Of a DNA stretch of 64,000 nucleotides, positions 8,603 through 18,042 are shown piece after piece; positions within the stretch are counted from its first letter, which is position 1; every line of letters begins with the position of its first letter. Both the position numbers and the translations under genes were made by a program. The DNA lies in assembly GCA_029243025.1 (NCBI GenBank), contig JAQWSU010000045.1:744001-808000 (forward strand), in the 5' to 3' direction. The notes under the pieces are model-generated. The model was not told the DNA's origin and ran no database searches. It saw only the letters and a list, made by a program, of their open reading frames with translations. This stretch comes from Pirellulaceae bacterium. Lineage in GTDB: Bacteria; Planctomycetota; Planctomycetia; Pirellulales; Pirellulaceae.

Positions 8603-9697
8603 TTAAACAAGATCGTAGATATCGACGACACCAAATGGCTTCCATTTGCCATTCTTTGGCTTGGGCTGTTTGTCACTCCCACAGGTAAAAAGGCTGTTTC
8701 CGGCCTGATTAAAACAAGCCCCAGTCATTCGATATCCGGTATTTAGGCTATCAAGTCGATTTCCATCTTGGAGCGAGAACAAGGCCGCATTCCACTTACC
8801 GCCCCGAAGCCGCCCCCCCATGATGAACAGTTTTCCCGCTGGGTGAATGGCGAGGGTTTCCATTAACCCTTCGCCACTCTGGCCGTCGTGAGTCTGATCA
8901 ACCAGTTTCGGTGTTGATTCCTGCCAGGAAAATCGTTGCCACAGCTGTCGCCCATTGCCGGCCATCGGATCACGCATGGGCCCCATACCGGCCAGCAACA
9001 AATGCTGGCTATCGGGTGAAAAGGCCAAGGCATAGATCCCACCGATGTAGCAATGACTCTTAATGATGCCCCAACTGGTAAAGGCATCCGTCGTCCAATT
9101 GGCCAGCAAGTCACCACTCTCAACATCCCAGACTCGTACTTCACCCATCAGATTGCCAGCTGCCACATAGCGGCTATCAGAGCTGAACGCGACTGATTGA
9201 ACAGGTGGGGTGTGCGACCATTGTTGACACAACTGCCCATTTTTGACATCGAACAGCTTTACCGATGGTTCCTTTTCAGCGCGCGGCTCATACTTTTCAC
9301 CACCGGCCAAATACTGACCGGTTGATGAAGCTGCATATTTTCCGTTGGGCGATAAAACCATTTGCCAAGACCAAAAGCGGTGGGCTTGGATCCGCCGAAA
9401 AACCGATTGGCGATTCGTGTCATACCATTGCAAGACACCATCGTACCCCGCCGACATCAGCGTGGTCTGATCAGGCAGACTGGCCACACTTGCCGCGTAG
9501 CTTTGGTGTTCGTAAAGCCGACGATGCGTACCATCATTCGGAAATAATTCGTAGACGCCGTCCATACAGGCCGCGAAGATACGATCTTCACTGTAAGACA
9601 AGCCAATCCCCAACACACCAGTCGGTAAAGGATATGATTTTTTCTTTTTAGTCTTCACAAGAGGATTTGCTTCGGTACCTTGTGGTTGCTCAGTCAT
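8603..9697 (-). CDS. WD40-repeat protein of a DUF1501/DUF1549 module
   Basis: 364 residues from ATG 9697, chosen over the upstream in-frame ATG because GGGGGAG sits 8 nt before it. It has no signal peptide; the N-terminus carries a lysine run (KTKKKKSYPLP). The body is a beta-propeller of WD40 repeats, for example AYDGVLQWYDTNRQSVF-like and SVAFSSDSRYVAAGNLMGEV ending in VWDVESGD near residue 190, plus ALAFSPDSQHLLLAG. WD40 propellers are protein-interaction scaffolds. Such a protein next to a DUF1501 and a DUF1549/DUF1553 gene is a recurring planctomycete arrangement. The upstream DUF1501 gene ends 19 bases before it, so the three are likely an operon. The function of the module is unknown. 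Confidence 0.85.
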   Translation of the reverse strand: MTEQPQGTEANPLVKTKKKKSYPLPTGVLGIGLSYSEDRIFAACMDGVYELFPNDGTHRRLYEHQSYAASVASLPDQTTLMSAGYDGVLQWYDTNRQSVFRRIQAHRFWSWQMVLSPNGKYAASSTGQYLAGGEKYEPRAEKEPSVKLFDVKNGQLCQQWSHTPPVQSVAFSSDSRYVAAGNLMGEVRVWDVESGDLLANWTTDAFTSWGIIKSHCYIGGIYALAFSPDSQHLLLAGMGPMRDPMAGNGRQLWQRFSWQESTPKLVDQTHDGQSGEGLMETLAIHPAGKLFIMGGRLRGGKWNAALFSLQDGNRLDSLNTGYRMTGACFNQAGNSLFTCGSDKQPKPKNGKWKPFGVVDIYDLV

Positions 9698-9716
9698 AAC
9701 AATCTCCCCCAAAGAC

Positions 9717-11030
9717 TCAGCTCAGAATCTCGTGGATGGGTTCGGCTTCGTTTTCAACTCGGTGGAACGTCGGCAATCCCGGCAACTGATATTCCTGATA
9801 GGGATCCAAACCCAACGCCTTGAAAATCGTCGCAAACAGCCGGCGTTGATCGACCGGGTCGCGAGCGACGTCCACACCGTCTTTGTCCGTCGCTCCAAAG
9901 ACCACCCCAGGTCTGATCCCGCAACCAGCCATCGCAAGACTCCAGGCATTGGGATAGTGATCGCGTCCTCGGCTTTCGTTCAACCAGGGAGTTCGCCCAA
10001 ATTCCCCCATCGCAATTACGAGTGTATCCTCGAGCATGCCACGCTCTTCGAGGTCATTCACGAGATGAAACAAGACCTGGTCCAATTCCGGCACCAAAAG
10101 CTGATGAATTTCATGGTTCATCACATGGCAGTCCCAGGGCATACCATTGGACACCATGACGAAAGGGGCACCATTCTCAACAAGATGACGAGCCAATAAC
10201 GTATGCCGCCCGAATGTACCTGGTCCATATTTTTCGAGTTCAGTCTTAGGTAAGCGTTCCATATCGAATAATGACGCGCAGCTCATCATGCCGTTGACTC
10301 GCTCAAAAGCTGCGTTGTGGGAATCAGCCGCTGCGCTGCGTGAATCATTCGCAAATTTCTTGCTGAAAAATTGCCGCAAAGCCTCTCGATCAGCATGATC
10401 AACTTCTGACAATTCCTCGGGGCGAAGAACGTTTTCCAATTGATACTGTCCACCCACTCGAACCGGCCCATACTCAGCACCCAACCAGCCAGCCCAATTA
10501 CCCGCCTTGAAACGCTTATATTCGTTTCCCTCCGGACAGGGATCCAATAGCACAAAACTTGGAATTGGACTGTCGAGCTGTTGTAACGATTGCCCGAGCA
10601 CAGCGCCCAAGGTCGGTCGAACAAACGGTGGCCTAGGGCCGTCCCCTCGATTCAGCAGATCAATCGCCTGAAAGTGTTCGGATTGATCGGTCTTCATGGA
10701 TCGAACAATCGCCAGCTTATCTGCCATCGTCGAACATTTGGGCATGAGTGAACTAAAACGGATGCCTGGCAGATTTGTGGGAATACTCCCAAATGGACCG
10801 CTTGTGGGGCGGCCTGGCTTGGGGTCCCAAGTTTCAAACTGACTGGGGGCACCGCACAACCAAAGTAAAATGCAACGTTTTTCTTGCCGCTTCACTTCTT
10901 CGGCGAGAGTGGGCACGGAAAACAAGCCGGAAAAGCTGCCGACAGAGGCAGCACCGGCCGCGACGCTGCCTTGCAAGAAAAGGCGCCGATGCAATTCATG
11001 ATCTGGACTTCCACAATTCGATCGTTTCAT
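9717..11030 (-). CDS. DUF1501 (sulfatase-like) protein, Tat-exported
   Basis: 437 residues. The N-terminus has a twin-arginine signal (HRRLFLQGSVAAGAASVG, about 14-31), so the folded protein should be exported. The mature part is a DUF1501 domain, distantly related to the alkaline phosphatase/sulfatase fold: CILLWLCGAPSQFETWDPKP at 53-72, FQAIDLLNRGDGPRPPF, and near the C-terminus LVIAMGEFGRTPWLN followed by GRDHYPNAWSLAMAGCGI, the metal-site region of the family. It is followed by the WD40 gene and preceded 26 bases upstream by the DUF1549/DUF1553 gene, all on the minus strand. Substrate unknown; a role in degrading complex sulfated polysaccharides is often proposed but is unproven. Confidence 0.9.
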   Translation of the reverse strand: MKRSNCGSPDHELHRRLFLQGSVAAGAASVGSFSGLFSVPTLAEEVKRQEKRCILLWLCGAPSQFETWDPKPGRPTSGPFGSIPTNLPGIRFSSLMPKCSTMADKLAIVRSMKTDQSEHFQAIDLLNRGDGPRPPFVRPTLGAVLGQSLQQLDSPIPSFVLLDPCPEGNEYKRFKAGNWAGWLGAEYGPVRVGGQYQLENVLRPEELSEVDHADREALRQFFSKKFANDSRSAAADSHNAAFERVNGMMSCASLFDMERLPKTELEKYGPGTFGRHTLLARHLVENGAPFVMVSNGMPWDCHVMNHEIHQLLVPELDQVLFHLVNDLEERGMLEDTLVIAMGEFGRTPWLNESRGRDHYPNAWSLAMAGCGIRPGVVFGATDKDGVDVARDPVDQRRLFATIFKALGLDPYQEYQLPGLPTFHRVENEAEPIHEILS

Positions 11031-11056
11031 CTCAGCTACGCTTTCGCTGATCTCAT

Positions 11057-13042
11057 CTAATGATTGATCCGAAACTCGGCACTACCAATCATCGCCCATA
11101 ACAGTTGACGAATCGCGGCGGGAGTTCCATTTCGTTGCTCAAGATAACCCGTTGCGGCCATCATTTCTTCGGCGTCAGGTTGACGCCCAAAAAGCTTCCA
11201 AAAAGCAAATTCTACCTGCGTTTTCGCATCGGTCATTTCCTGAAGAGCATCAATTGTCCTGGCTTGCTCCGAAGCAAATAAGCCGTTCATGGCAGGATTG
11301 TTTGTCATCAATAACGCCTGAGTTAAAGTGGCCGTCCACTCTTCAGGGAAAACATGAGGAAAGTCGCTACGAAACTGGTTCATGAGCGACTGATTCGTGC
11401 AAGCTTGATCGGTCAACGCCAAATAGATCGAATTCAGGTAGCTTTCGGCCGTTAATGGTTTGGCCAGCCCATAGGTAAAGTCGGCGGGCAAAGCTTGAGG
11501 CGAAGGAGGGATCGAATTCAACTGATAGCAGCGAGAATTAACGATGCTTCGAATTAAGCGTTTGACATCAAAACCATGCTGGCGAAAGTCTTCGGATAGC
11601 CATTCAAGTAATTCCGGATGCGAAGGCGGGTTCGTGGAATCCATTCGATCAACAGGGTGCACAATTCCACGCCCGATGAGCATGGCCCAAATCCGATTGA
11701 CGAATGCTTTGGCCACCAGCGGATGTGCCGACAAGATCTCATCAGCAAACAGTTGCCGACGTGAAAACCGCGGAACACGTGGCTCGTCCATCCGAGATTC
11801 CGCTTCGGCGCCCCGATAGTTGTCATCCGAGTCTTTTTGCTCTGCACCCTCTTCGGGTTGGGCCTCTTCGATCGTGGCGCTGGCAAAGTAAGTCAAAGAA
11901 GCGTCAAAAGCGTCACCGCCCAAATCCGTAAACTTCTGAAAGCCCCCCACGGCCGATTCGACAACACGAGGCCCGGCCTTGGTGTTTTGATTTTTCCCTC
12001 GATTGAAGAATGCCACGAGCCCCCAATAATGCCGCTGTTCAATCTCAGCGGCCAAGGGATGGTCATGACACTGCGCGCATTCGATCCGAATGCCAAACAG
12101 ATTCGGAGATACCGCTTCAGCGATTTCCTGATAGTTGTTTTTCCGTTCGTACAGAAACCAGCCAGCTCGAACATCCGTGTCATCACTAACGCGGGCCAGC
12201 ACCATCTCACGCGCCATACGGTCCCAAGGACGATTTGTCGCAAACGAGTTTTCCAGATAATCACGCCAACCGTGTTGTTGACGCTCCTGCAAAGATCGGT
12301 CACCACGTCGACCTAAGAGGACAACATCGAAGACATCTGCTAAGTGCGAGGCATAAAGCTCGCTGGCAATTAGCCGATCAACCAACTGACGACGCTTATC
12401 CGAATTCGTGTCAGCACAAAATCCATTGAGTTGCTCGACGGTCGGTATTCGACCTGTTAGATCCAAATAAACTCGGCGTGCAAAAGTTGCATCATCACAC
12501 CGTTCGGCCACGGTCACAGCTTTATCTCGCCATCGACTGCTGACAAACAGATCAATCGCCAAGGTTGGATCAACGCCAGATGGAAGAATTAAGCGAGATG
12601 TTTCAATCTCTGCCGGGTCGCCGGTTGCTTGACTTGCTTTGGATGAGGCTTCGCTCTGAGGCTTATCGGAAACAACATGAGCTTTATTCGGCGGAAGCGC
12701 CGCGACCCACGTCTCAAGCTGTGCAATCTGATCGGCTGACAGTTGTTTGTTACCAGGCGGCATATGGGGCTTCGCGCCAGGGCGGACCAACTGCAACAGA
12801 CGACTCTCGCCGACGTTACCAGGAATCAGTGCCGGCCCCCGTTTCCCGCCCTGCAGCATGCTTTCTAACGTCCGCAAATCCAAACGACCGGAAGTCTTTT
12901 TTTCACCGTGACACTTCAAACACTGTTCTTGAAGAATCGTCGCGACCGCAGGATTGCTTAGCTCGGACGCTGACAAACCAGAGGTGAGGATCGTCAAACA
13001 GAAAAGCAACAACAGGCCACTTCGAAACGAATGAGTGCGCAT
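11057..13042 (-). CDS. Planctomycete cytochrome C / DUF1549 / DUF1553 protein
   Basis: 661 residues from ATG 13042, chosen because it begins a proper signal peptide (MRTHSFRSGLLLLFCLTILT, cut near SGLSA). A planctomycete-type cytochrome c domain follows with the haem motif CLKCHG (Cys41, Cys44, His45) and distal MPPG near 95. DUF1549 covers about 155-390, with the typical FARRVYLDLTGRIPTVEQL and CAQCHDHPLA, a second CxxCH. DUF1553 covers about 420-655 (HPLVAKAFVNRIWAMLIGRG, RLIRSIVNSRCYQLNS). The acidic linker (EEAQPEEGAEQKDSDDNYRG) separates them. It is the first gene of the three-gene module with DUF1501 and WD40. Probably periplasmic and haem-binding; the electron partner is unknown. Confidence 0.9.
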   Translation of the reverse strand: MRTHSFRSGLLLLFCLTILTSGLSASELSNPAVATILQEQCLKCHGEKKTSGRLDLRTLESMLQGGKRGPALIPGNVGESRLLQLVRPGAKPHMPPGNKQLSADQIAQLETWVAALPPNKAHVVSDKPQSEASSKASQATGDPAEIETSRLILPSGVDPTLAIDLFVSSRWRDKAVTVAERCDDATFARRVYLDLTGRIPTVEQLNGFCADTNSDKRRQLVDRLIASELYASHLADVFDVVLLGRRGDRSLQERQQHGWRDYLENSFATNRPWDRMAREMVLARVSDDTDVRAGWFLYERKNNYQEIAEAVSPNLFGIRIECAQCHDHPLAAEIEQRHYWGLVAFFNRGKNQNTKAGPRVVESAVGGFQKFTDLGGDAFDASLTYFASATIEEAQPEEGAEQKDSDDNYRGAEAESRMDEPRVPRFSRRQLFADEILSAHPLVAKAFVNRIWAMLIGRGIVHPVDRMDSTNPPSHPELLEWLSEDFRQHGFDVKRLIRSIVNSRCYQLNSIPPSPQALPADFTYGLAKPLTAESYLNSIYLALTDQACTNQSLMNQFRSDFPHVFPEEWTATLTQALLMTNNPAMNGLFASEQARTIDALQEMTDAKTQVEFAFWKLFGRQPDAEEMMAATGYLEQRNGTPAAIRQLLWAMIGSAEFRINH

Positions 13043-13247
13043 GCTTCTCACAACAAATGATCTTTTCGGAGAGGGAAGGAATCTAACGGTGGGATGCCCT
13101 ATAGTTTCGTCGAAACTACGGCCAGCGCCAAGCGAAAGCGGGACAAAACGACATCCGCAAAGCAATCTGCCCACCACAGCAAGCGTGAAGAAAGTTATAA
13201 ATTCCAAACAGATTCACGAAATTCCCGGCAGAATTGACTAGAACGAG

Positions 13248-15266
13248 TCAACTCAACAATCCAGCACCGTGTTGTTGTTCGCAGGCAGTGATGATCGCCT
13301 GACGAATCTCGTCAGCCTGCTCGCCCGTCATGGTTTGATCTGCGGATCGCAAACGCACCGACAAGAGCAAACGCTTCCGACCCACACCGTCCCTCTCGGG
13401 ATCTCGATAGGTTTCCTGATAGTCGATCCGTTCAAGACATTCTCCAGCCGCTTGGCGGACGGATTCTGAGAGTGCCGCCCAACTAATCGCCTCGTCAACG
13501 ATGAAATTGAAATCATGACTGATGGCGGGATAAGGACTCAAGCGACTGAACTGAGGCACGAGACGAGCCGCTGCCTGTAAAAGATCAAACTTCAGTTCGG
13601 CAATCGTCGTGGGGTTACGTAACGAAGCGGCTTTGGCTGCTTTATCCCCAACCAAACCCAGGTAACCCAGCACATCACCATCAAGCAGCAATTGGCAGCT
13701 TTGTCCGGCATCAAAGAAATCCTCGTTGGCCGCCGCAACTTCCAGCTTGGCGTCGATATGCAAGGCGGCGAGCAACGTTTCAATAACTCCCTTCACGGCC
13801 GCAAACTCGCGACCACTGGTTAGCGACAACATCACCGGCTCGTCGGGCAGTTGGCCAGGACGAGGCAGGTAAATCTTGGCCGTTTCGAACAGCTCAATTC
13901 TTTCGTTGGCCAGAGACTCGTTGACCTTACGTGCCTCAAGCAAGCTAGGGATCAAGCTACGTCGCAAGCAGTTGGCACCGCGCAACATGGGAGTACTGGA
14001 CCGAATCGGTTCGATCGAGCTCCAAGGACTGAACGCGCCCGAGTGTTTTTCGTCGACAACGCTAGCCGTCATGGCTTCACTGAAGCCGGAAGCCAGCAAG
14101 ACTTGTCGGACAGTCTGCTTCACACGATCAACCTCCCGTCGATGCGAAGGGGCCATCGGCACACCTACGTCCTCGGGAATTTCATCGTAGCCATGAATCC
14201 GCGCGACCTCTTCAATCAAATCGATTTCCCGGGTCAAATCGCGTCTCCAAGTTGGCGATTGGAACGATGCTGACTCGTCGTCGCTTTGCAAATGTTCAAG
14301 TCCCAAGCGTTCGAGGATTTCGATGACCCGAGACGCTTCCAACTGGATACCAAGGATTCGTTTTAATTGAGAAAAGCGAAAGACGACAGGCGTCACGGCA
14401 GCCGACTCGTTCGGCTGCACGTCGATGACCCCGTCCACCAGTTCGCCTCCGGCCAGATCGAGAATCATTTCACATGCACGCAAACTGGCCCATTCAATCC
14501 CAACCGGATCCACTCCTCGTTCGAAGCGATAGGAAGAGGGGCTGTGGAGTCGCAAAGCTCTGGCTGTCGAGCGAATCGCCAGAGACGCAAAGTCGGCCGA
14601 CTCGATCAACAAGTCGGTCGTTTGCAAGCTAACTTCGGTATCAGCTCCACCCATAACGCCAGCCAAGGCAACCGGTCGGGTTTGATCCGCAATCACGCAC
14701 ATGCCGGGACGCAGCGCGTAGTTCCGGTGGTCGATTGCCACAAAAGGCTCATCTTTTTTAGCGTCCCGAACAATAATTTTTCCTCCATCCAGCTTGGCAA
14801 AATCGAAGGCATGCAAAGGCTGTCCAGATTCCATCATCACATAGTTTGTGATGTCGACCACATTGCAGATCGACGCTAAACCAAGCGTCTCTAATCGCTT
14901 GATCATCCAGTCGGGGCTGGGCCCCACTTTGATGCCACGAATGAGTCGGGCCGTATAGCGTGGACACAACTCAGGCGCGTCAATCGTGACACGGGTCAAA
15001 TCGCTGATCGACGTCCCAGAGGACTTCGGCGAAGGTTGAGGGATTTTCAAAGGCTGATCCCACAGCACAGCTATTTCACGTGCGACACCGATGTGTCCCA
15101 GACAGTCAGGGCGGTTGCTGGTGACCTCCAAGTCGATCGCAAAATCATCACCAACAGGCTCCGTCGACTCGTGGTTCAATCCCGCCATCGCCAAGCGTTG
15201 CTCAGCTTCAGAAAGCGGCATTCCCAGATCGACATAGTCTTTCAACCAATTCCAGGAAACGATCAT
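13248..15266 (-). CDS. pheT: Phenylalanyl-tRNA synthetase beta chain, short form without EMAP-II domain
   Basis: 672 residues, about 120 fewer than the usual beta chain. The N-terminal B1 segment (MIVSWNWLKDYVDLGM, AGLNHESTEP) is followed at once by the LEVTSNRPDCLGHIGVAREI segment, so the EMAP-II-like tRNA-binding domain (B2) normally inserted here is missing. The B3/B4 editing region (ARLIRGIKVGPSPDWM, DITNYVMMESGQPLHAFD), B5, the catalytic-like core (DLIEEVARIHGYDEIPEDV) and the C-terminal anticodon-binding FDX-ACB domain (YPAISHDFNFIVDE... LSVRLRSADQTMTGEQ) are all present. It forms the alpha2-beta2 enzyme with PheS, encoded 64 bases upstream on the same strand. Confidence 0.95.
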   Translation of the reverse strand: MIVSWNWLKDYVDLGMPLSEAEQRLAMAGLNHESTEPVGDDFAIDLEVTSNRPDCLGHIGVAREIAVLWDQPLKIPQPSPKSSGTSISDLTRVTIDAPELCPRYTARLIRGIKVGPSPDWMIKRLETLGLASICNVVDITNYVMMESGQPLHAFDFAKLDGGKIIVRDAKKDEPFVAIDHRNYALRPGMCVIADQTRPVALAGVMGGADTEVSLQTTDLLIESADFASLAIRSTARALRLHSPSSYRFERGVDPVGIEWASLRACEMILDLAGGELVDGVIDVQPNESAAVTPVVFRFSQLKRILGIQLEASRVIEILERLGLEHLQSDDESASFQSPTWRRDLTREIDLIEEVARIHGYDEIPEDVGVPMAPSHRREVDRVKQTVRQVLLASGFSEAMTASVVDEKHSGAFSPWSSIEPIRSSTPMLRGANCLRRSLIPSLLEARKVNESLANERIELFETAKIYLPRPGQLPDEPVMLSLTSGREFAAVKGVIETLLAALHIDAKLEVAAANEDFFDAGQSCQLLLDGDVLGYLGLVGDKAAKAASLRNPTTIAELKFDLLQAAARLVPQFSRLSPYPAISHDFNFIVDEAISWAALSESVRQAAGECLERIDYQETYRDPERDGVGRKRLLLSVRLRSADQTMTGEQADEIRQAIITACEQQHGAGLLS

Positions 15267-15330
15267 CGTTTAACAATCCGAGCGGCTATTGCCGCAATGA
15301 GAGTGGTTTCTTGTCCTTGCCATTCCAGAT

Positions 15331-16371
15331 TCAAAACTGCTGAAGGAACCGCACATCGTTCTTGTAGAACTCTCGGATATCCGTAATCCCATGCCGTCGC
15401 ATGCAAAGGCGCTCGACACCCAATCCGAACGCAAAGCCTGTGACTTCATCCGGATCATAGCCCACCGCTTTCAACACGTTCGGATCGACCATGCCGGCAC
15501 CTCCGAATTCGATCCAATTGTCATTCCAACTAAAGTCAGCTTCGACACTTGGCTCCGTAAACGGAAAAAACGATGGACGGAAACGAATGTGCACCTCGGA
15601 CCCGAGGTAACTTGTCGCAAACAGCCGCAACACACTTTTCAGATCGGCCATCGTCACCTGCTTGTCGATCAACAAACCCTCCATCTGGTGAAACATTGGG
15701 TAGTGCGTCGCATCGGCCGTATCGGGCCGATAGACACGGCCCAACGAAATAATGCGAATCGGCGGCGGAGTCTTCGACATCACTCGAATTTGAACCGTAC
15801 TGGTCTGACTGCGAAGCAACAACACATCGTGGTCAGAATTCGAATCGGCTGAATTCTGCTGAGCCGTCGAGAGGTAGAAATTATCGAGCGGATCACGAGC
15901 CGGATGTTCACGAGGGATATTCAACGCTTCAAAATTATGCCAATCGTCTTCGATTTCGGGCCCTTCAGCAGCCGAGAAGCCCAATCGCCCCATGATATCT
16001 ATCAATTCGTCAATCGTCTGAGAGATAGGATGGAGCCGTCCATAGGGCACCTCGGTGGTGCCTGGCAAGGAAGGGTCAAAGGTCGCTTCGGAGCCATGCT
16101 GAGCTGATCCGACAGTCAGCCGCTCGTTCGCCCCGTTGAAAGCTGACTCGATCGCCTGCTTGACCTGATTCAATCGCTTGCCCGCTTCTGGTCGATCTGA
16201 CTTGTCGACCTTTCCCATCTGTTTTTGGGTCGTCTTGAGCCGCCCACTTTTGGCACCGAGAAACTCAATCCGCGCCGCCTCCAAGGCTTCAATGTCTCCA
16301 GCAGCCGCAAACGCCTCAGACGCCTGTTGCGAGAGCTGATCGAGTTCATTCACAAAATCGGCAAGAGCCAT
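15331..16371 (-). CDS. pheS: Phenylalanyl-tRNA synthetase alpha chain
   Basis: 346 residues, normal length. It charges tRNA-Phe together with PheT. The N-terminal coiled-coil region (1-90) is followed by the class II catalytic core: [50 protein letters not shown] (motif 2 region) and [20 protein letters not shown] (motif 3). The start is ATG 16371 with GGGAGC about 8 nt upstream; the frame is open further 5' but alignment supports this start. It lies between rplT and pheT on the minus strand, with gaps of 174 and 64 bases, so the group is probably cotranscribed. Confidence 0.96.
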   Translation of the reverse strand: MALADFVNELDQLSQQASEAFAAAGDIEALEAARIEFLGAKSGRLKTTQKQMGKVDKSDRPEAGKRLNQVKQAIESAFNGANERLTVGSAQHGSEATFDPSLPGTTEVPYGRLHPISQTIDELIDIMGRLGFSAAEGPEIEDDWHNFEALNIPREHPARDPLDNFYLSTAQQNSADSNSDHDVLLLRSQTSTVQIRVMSKTPPPIRIISLGRVYRPDTADATHYPMFHQMEGLLIDKQVTMADLKSVLRLFATSYLGSEVHIRFRPSFFPFTEPSVEADFSWNDNWIEFGGAGMVDPNVLKAVGYDPDEVTGFAFGLGVERLCMRRHGITDIREFYKNDVRFLQQF

Positions 16372-16545
16372 CTTGGAGCTCCCTATAAATTTCGCGACAA
16401 GTTGTTGCCGCCAAGCACGGACGAAGCGATGAATAAAATATCGGAGATCGAAGCAGATTTCACGACAAAGAATGGAGCCGATAATCAACAAGCCGCCAGT
16501 TAACCCGGCGGCTCGTCATCTATCTGTGAGAACATCTTGGCCAAA

Positions 16546-16902
16546 TCAGGCAGCCAAAGCATCTTTGGCATCCTGGACGATCTTGTCGAAACCGCCTGGA
16601 TCCGTCACCGCGATTTCGGCCAACGATTTGCGGTCAAGCTCGATCCCCGCCTTGCTCAGCCCATGAATGAACTCGCTGTAACGGATACCTCGTTCTCGGC
16701 AAGCCGCGTTAATACGGATAATCCACAGCTTGCGGAACTCTCGCTTGCGGACACGTCGATCTCGAAATGCATATTGGCCAGATCGCAGCAAGCTTTCCTT
16801 GACCGTTCGCAACAGGGTTCCACGTCCGCCGCGATAACCTTTGGCTCGCTTGTAGAGCCTTCGTTTGGCCTTATTTCTGGCCGAACCTTTTGTTGTTCTC
16901 AT
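16546..16902 (-). CDS. rplT: Ribosomal protein L20
   Basis: 118 residues, full length. L20 binds 23S rRNA early in assembly of the 50S subunit. The sequence shows the basic helical N-terminus ([20 protein letters not shown]) and the conserved globular part ([33 protein letters not shown]-like [11 protein letters not shown]). It sits 166 bases downstream of rpmI and upstream of pheS, the common bacterial order. In several bacteria L20 represses its own operon through the mRNA leader; no such leader structure was identified here by eye. Confidence 0.97.
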   Translation of the reverse strand: MRTTKGSARNKAKRRLYKRAKGYRGGRGTLLRTVKESLLRSGQYAFRDRRVRKREFRKLWIIRINAACRERGIRYSEFIHGLSKAGIELDRKSLAEIAVTDPGGFDKIVQDAKDALAA

Positions 16903-17068
16903 TGCTGATCACATCTCTTTCGTTTTCGTCCGCCAGGCCCCGCTCCGAAATGGAAACGGCGTTGTCTTGCCCGCGTACGTGACCGACCCGATTCGAAAAC
17001 CGGATCCTGACCCCCGTGATCGTTCCAATTACGAAACGAGCACGGCAGCTTCATTCAACGGCACAGCC

Positions 17069-17272
17069 TCAATAGCTGTTACCGGCAAGTGCCTCACGGA
17101 TTGATGCTTCCACCGTCTTGTCGAGCACCGTCGTTCCGCGTAGGTTTCGCTTGCGTTTCTGACTCATTCGGGCCGCCAAATGGCTTGTACCGGACTGGCG
17201 ATGTTTCGCTTTTCCAGTGGCCGAAAGCCGAAAACGCTTCTTCGTGCCTTTGTGTGTCTTCTGTTTGGGCAT
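17069..17272 (-). CDS. rpmI: Ribosomal protein L35
   Basis: 67 residues, full length and typical in composition: MPKQKTHKGTKKRFRLSATG, then KAKHRQSGTSHLAARMSQKR. It is a component of the 50S subunit. Start ATG 17272. It is the first gene of the rpmI-rplT-pheS-pheT part of the cluster. In most bacteria infC lies directly upstream, but here the upstream neighbours are two genes on the opposite strand, and infC starts 2.2 kb away. Its own promoter should therefore lie between 17273 and 17532, a region shared with the divergent membrane-protein gene. Confidence 0.96.
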   Translation of the reverse strand: MPKQKTHKGTKKRFRLSATGKAKHRQSGTSHLAARMSQKRKRNLRGTTVLDKTVEASIREALAGNSY

Positions 17273-17532
17273 GATAGGATCCCAGTTGTGAGTAATAACC
17301 GCGTTCGAAGCCCCTCAGTTTATGCTTTTTCGGCCATTTCATCCAGGTGAGCTGCGACCAAAACGGACAATCTGGTAAATAAAGCCTTAAGCCCTTATTT
17401 TTTAGTGAGTTACGTGATGGACAAAGTTTTTCAGGCAACCGCGGTGAGCTCGCCCGAACGACTCTGCAGCCATCTCGAGATTCTCAGCCACCAACAACCC
17501 TGAATCTCCGAAGCCTCGCCCGGGAAATCGCC

Positions 17533-18042
17533 ATGCCAGCTGAAATCTGGATCCGCTGGACCATTCGACTCTCGATGGGGCTTTACGCGCTCTATCTGCT
17601 GCTTTCGCTCACCCAGCCTCAGCAAATACGAGTAAGGCGTGGCCTCTGGACCGCCGCATGCCTTACCTTTCTAGCCCACTTTATCGTCGCTTTTCAATTC
17701 GCCCATGATTGGAGCCACCAGCATGCGTTTCGTGATACGGCCCAACAAACGGGCGAGCTGATGGGCTGGGAATTCGGTGAAGGGATCTACTTTAGCTACC
17801 TATTCCTCGCAATCTGGCTTTTTGACGCGGCTTGGTGGTGGTTGGCAGCGGACAGCTATTCAACTCGGCCAGCGTGGCTATCATGCTTGGTGCAGGGCTA
17901 CATTCTATTCATCGCGGCGAATGGATGCATTGTGTTTGAGTCGGGCATGACGCGATGGGGCGGCTTCTTGGTCGGCCTAACACTGATTGCCATCTTGATC
18001 GAAAAGCGGTGGTCACGACGGACGGAACCTGCAGATGAATGA
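17533..18042 (+). CDS. Integral membrane protein of unknown function
   Basis: 169 residues with about five hydrophobic segments (near 11-28, 36-56, 87-107, 113-135 and 142-158). Histidine and tryptophan are frequent near the membrane: FLAHFIVAFQFAHDWSHQHAF at 44-64 and AIWLFDAAWWWLAADSY. Paired His residues in such a setting can bind metal or haem, but no known family is recognised. Its stop overlaps the start of the downstream glycosyltransferase by 8 bases, so the two are translationally linked. The pair interrupts the conserved infC-rpmI junction on the opposite strand. Confidence 0.75.
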   Translation: MPAEIWIRWTIRLSMGLYALYLLLSLTQPQQIRVRRGLWTAACLTFLAHFIVAFQFAHDWSHQHAFRDTAQQTGELMGWEFGEGIYFSYLFLAIWLFDAAWWWLAADSYSTRPAWLSCLVQGYILFIAANGCIVFESGMTRWGGFLVGLTLIAILIEKRWSRRTEPADE

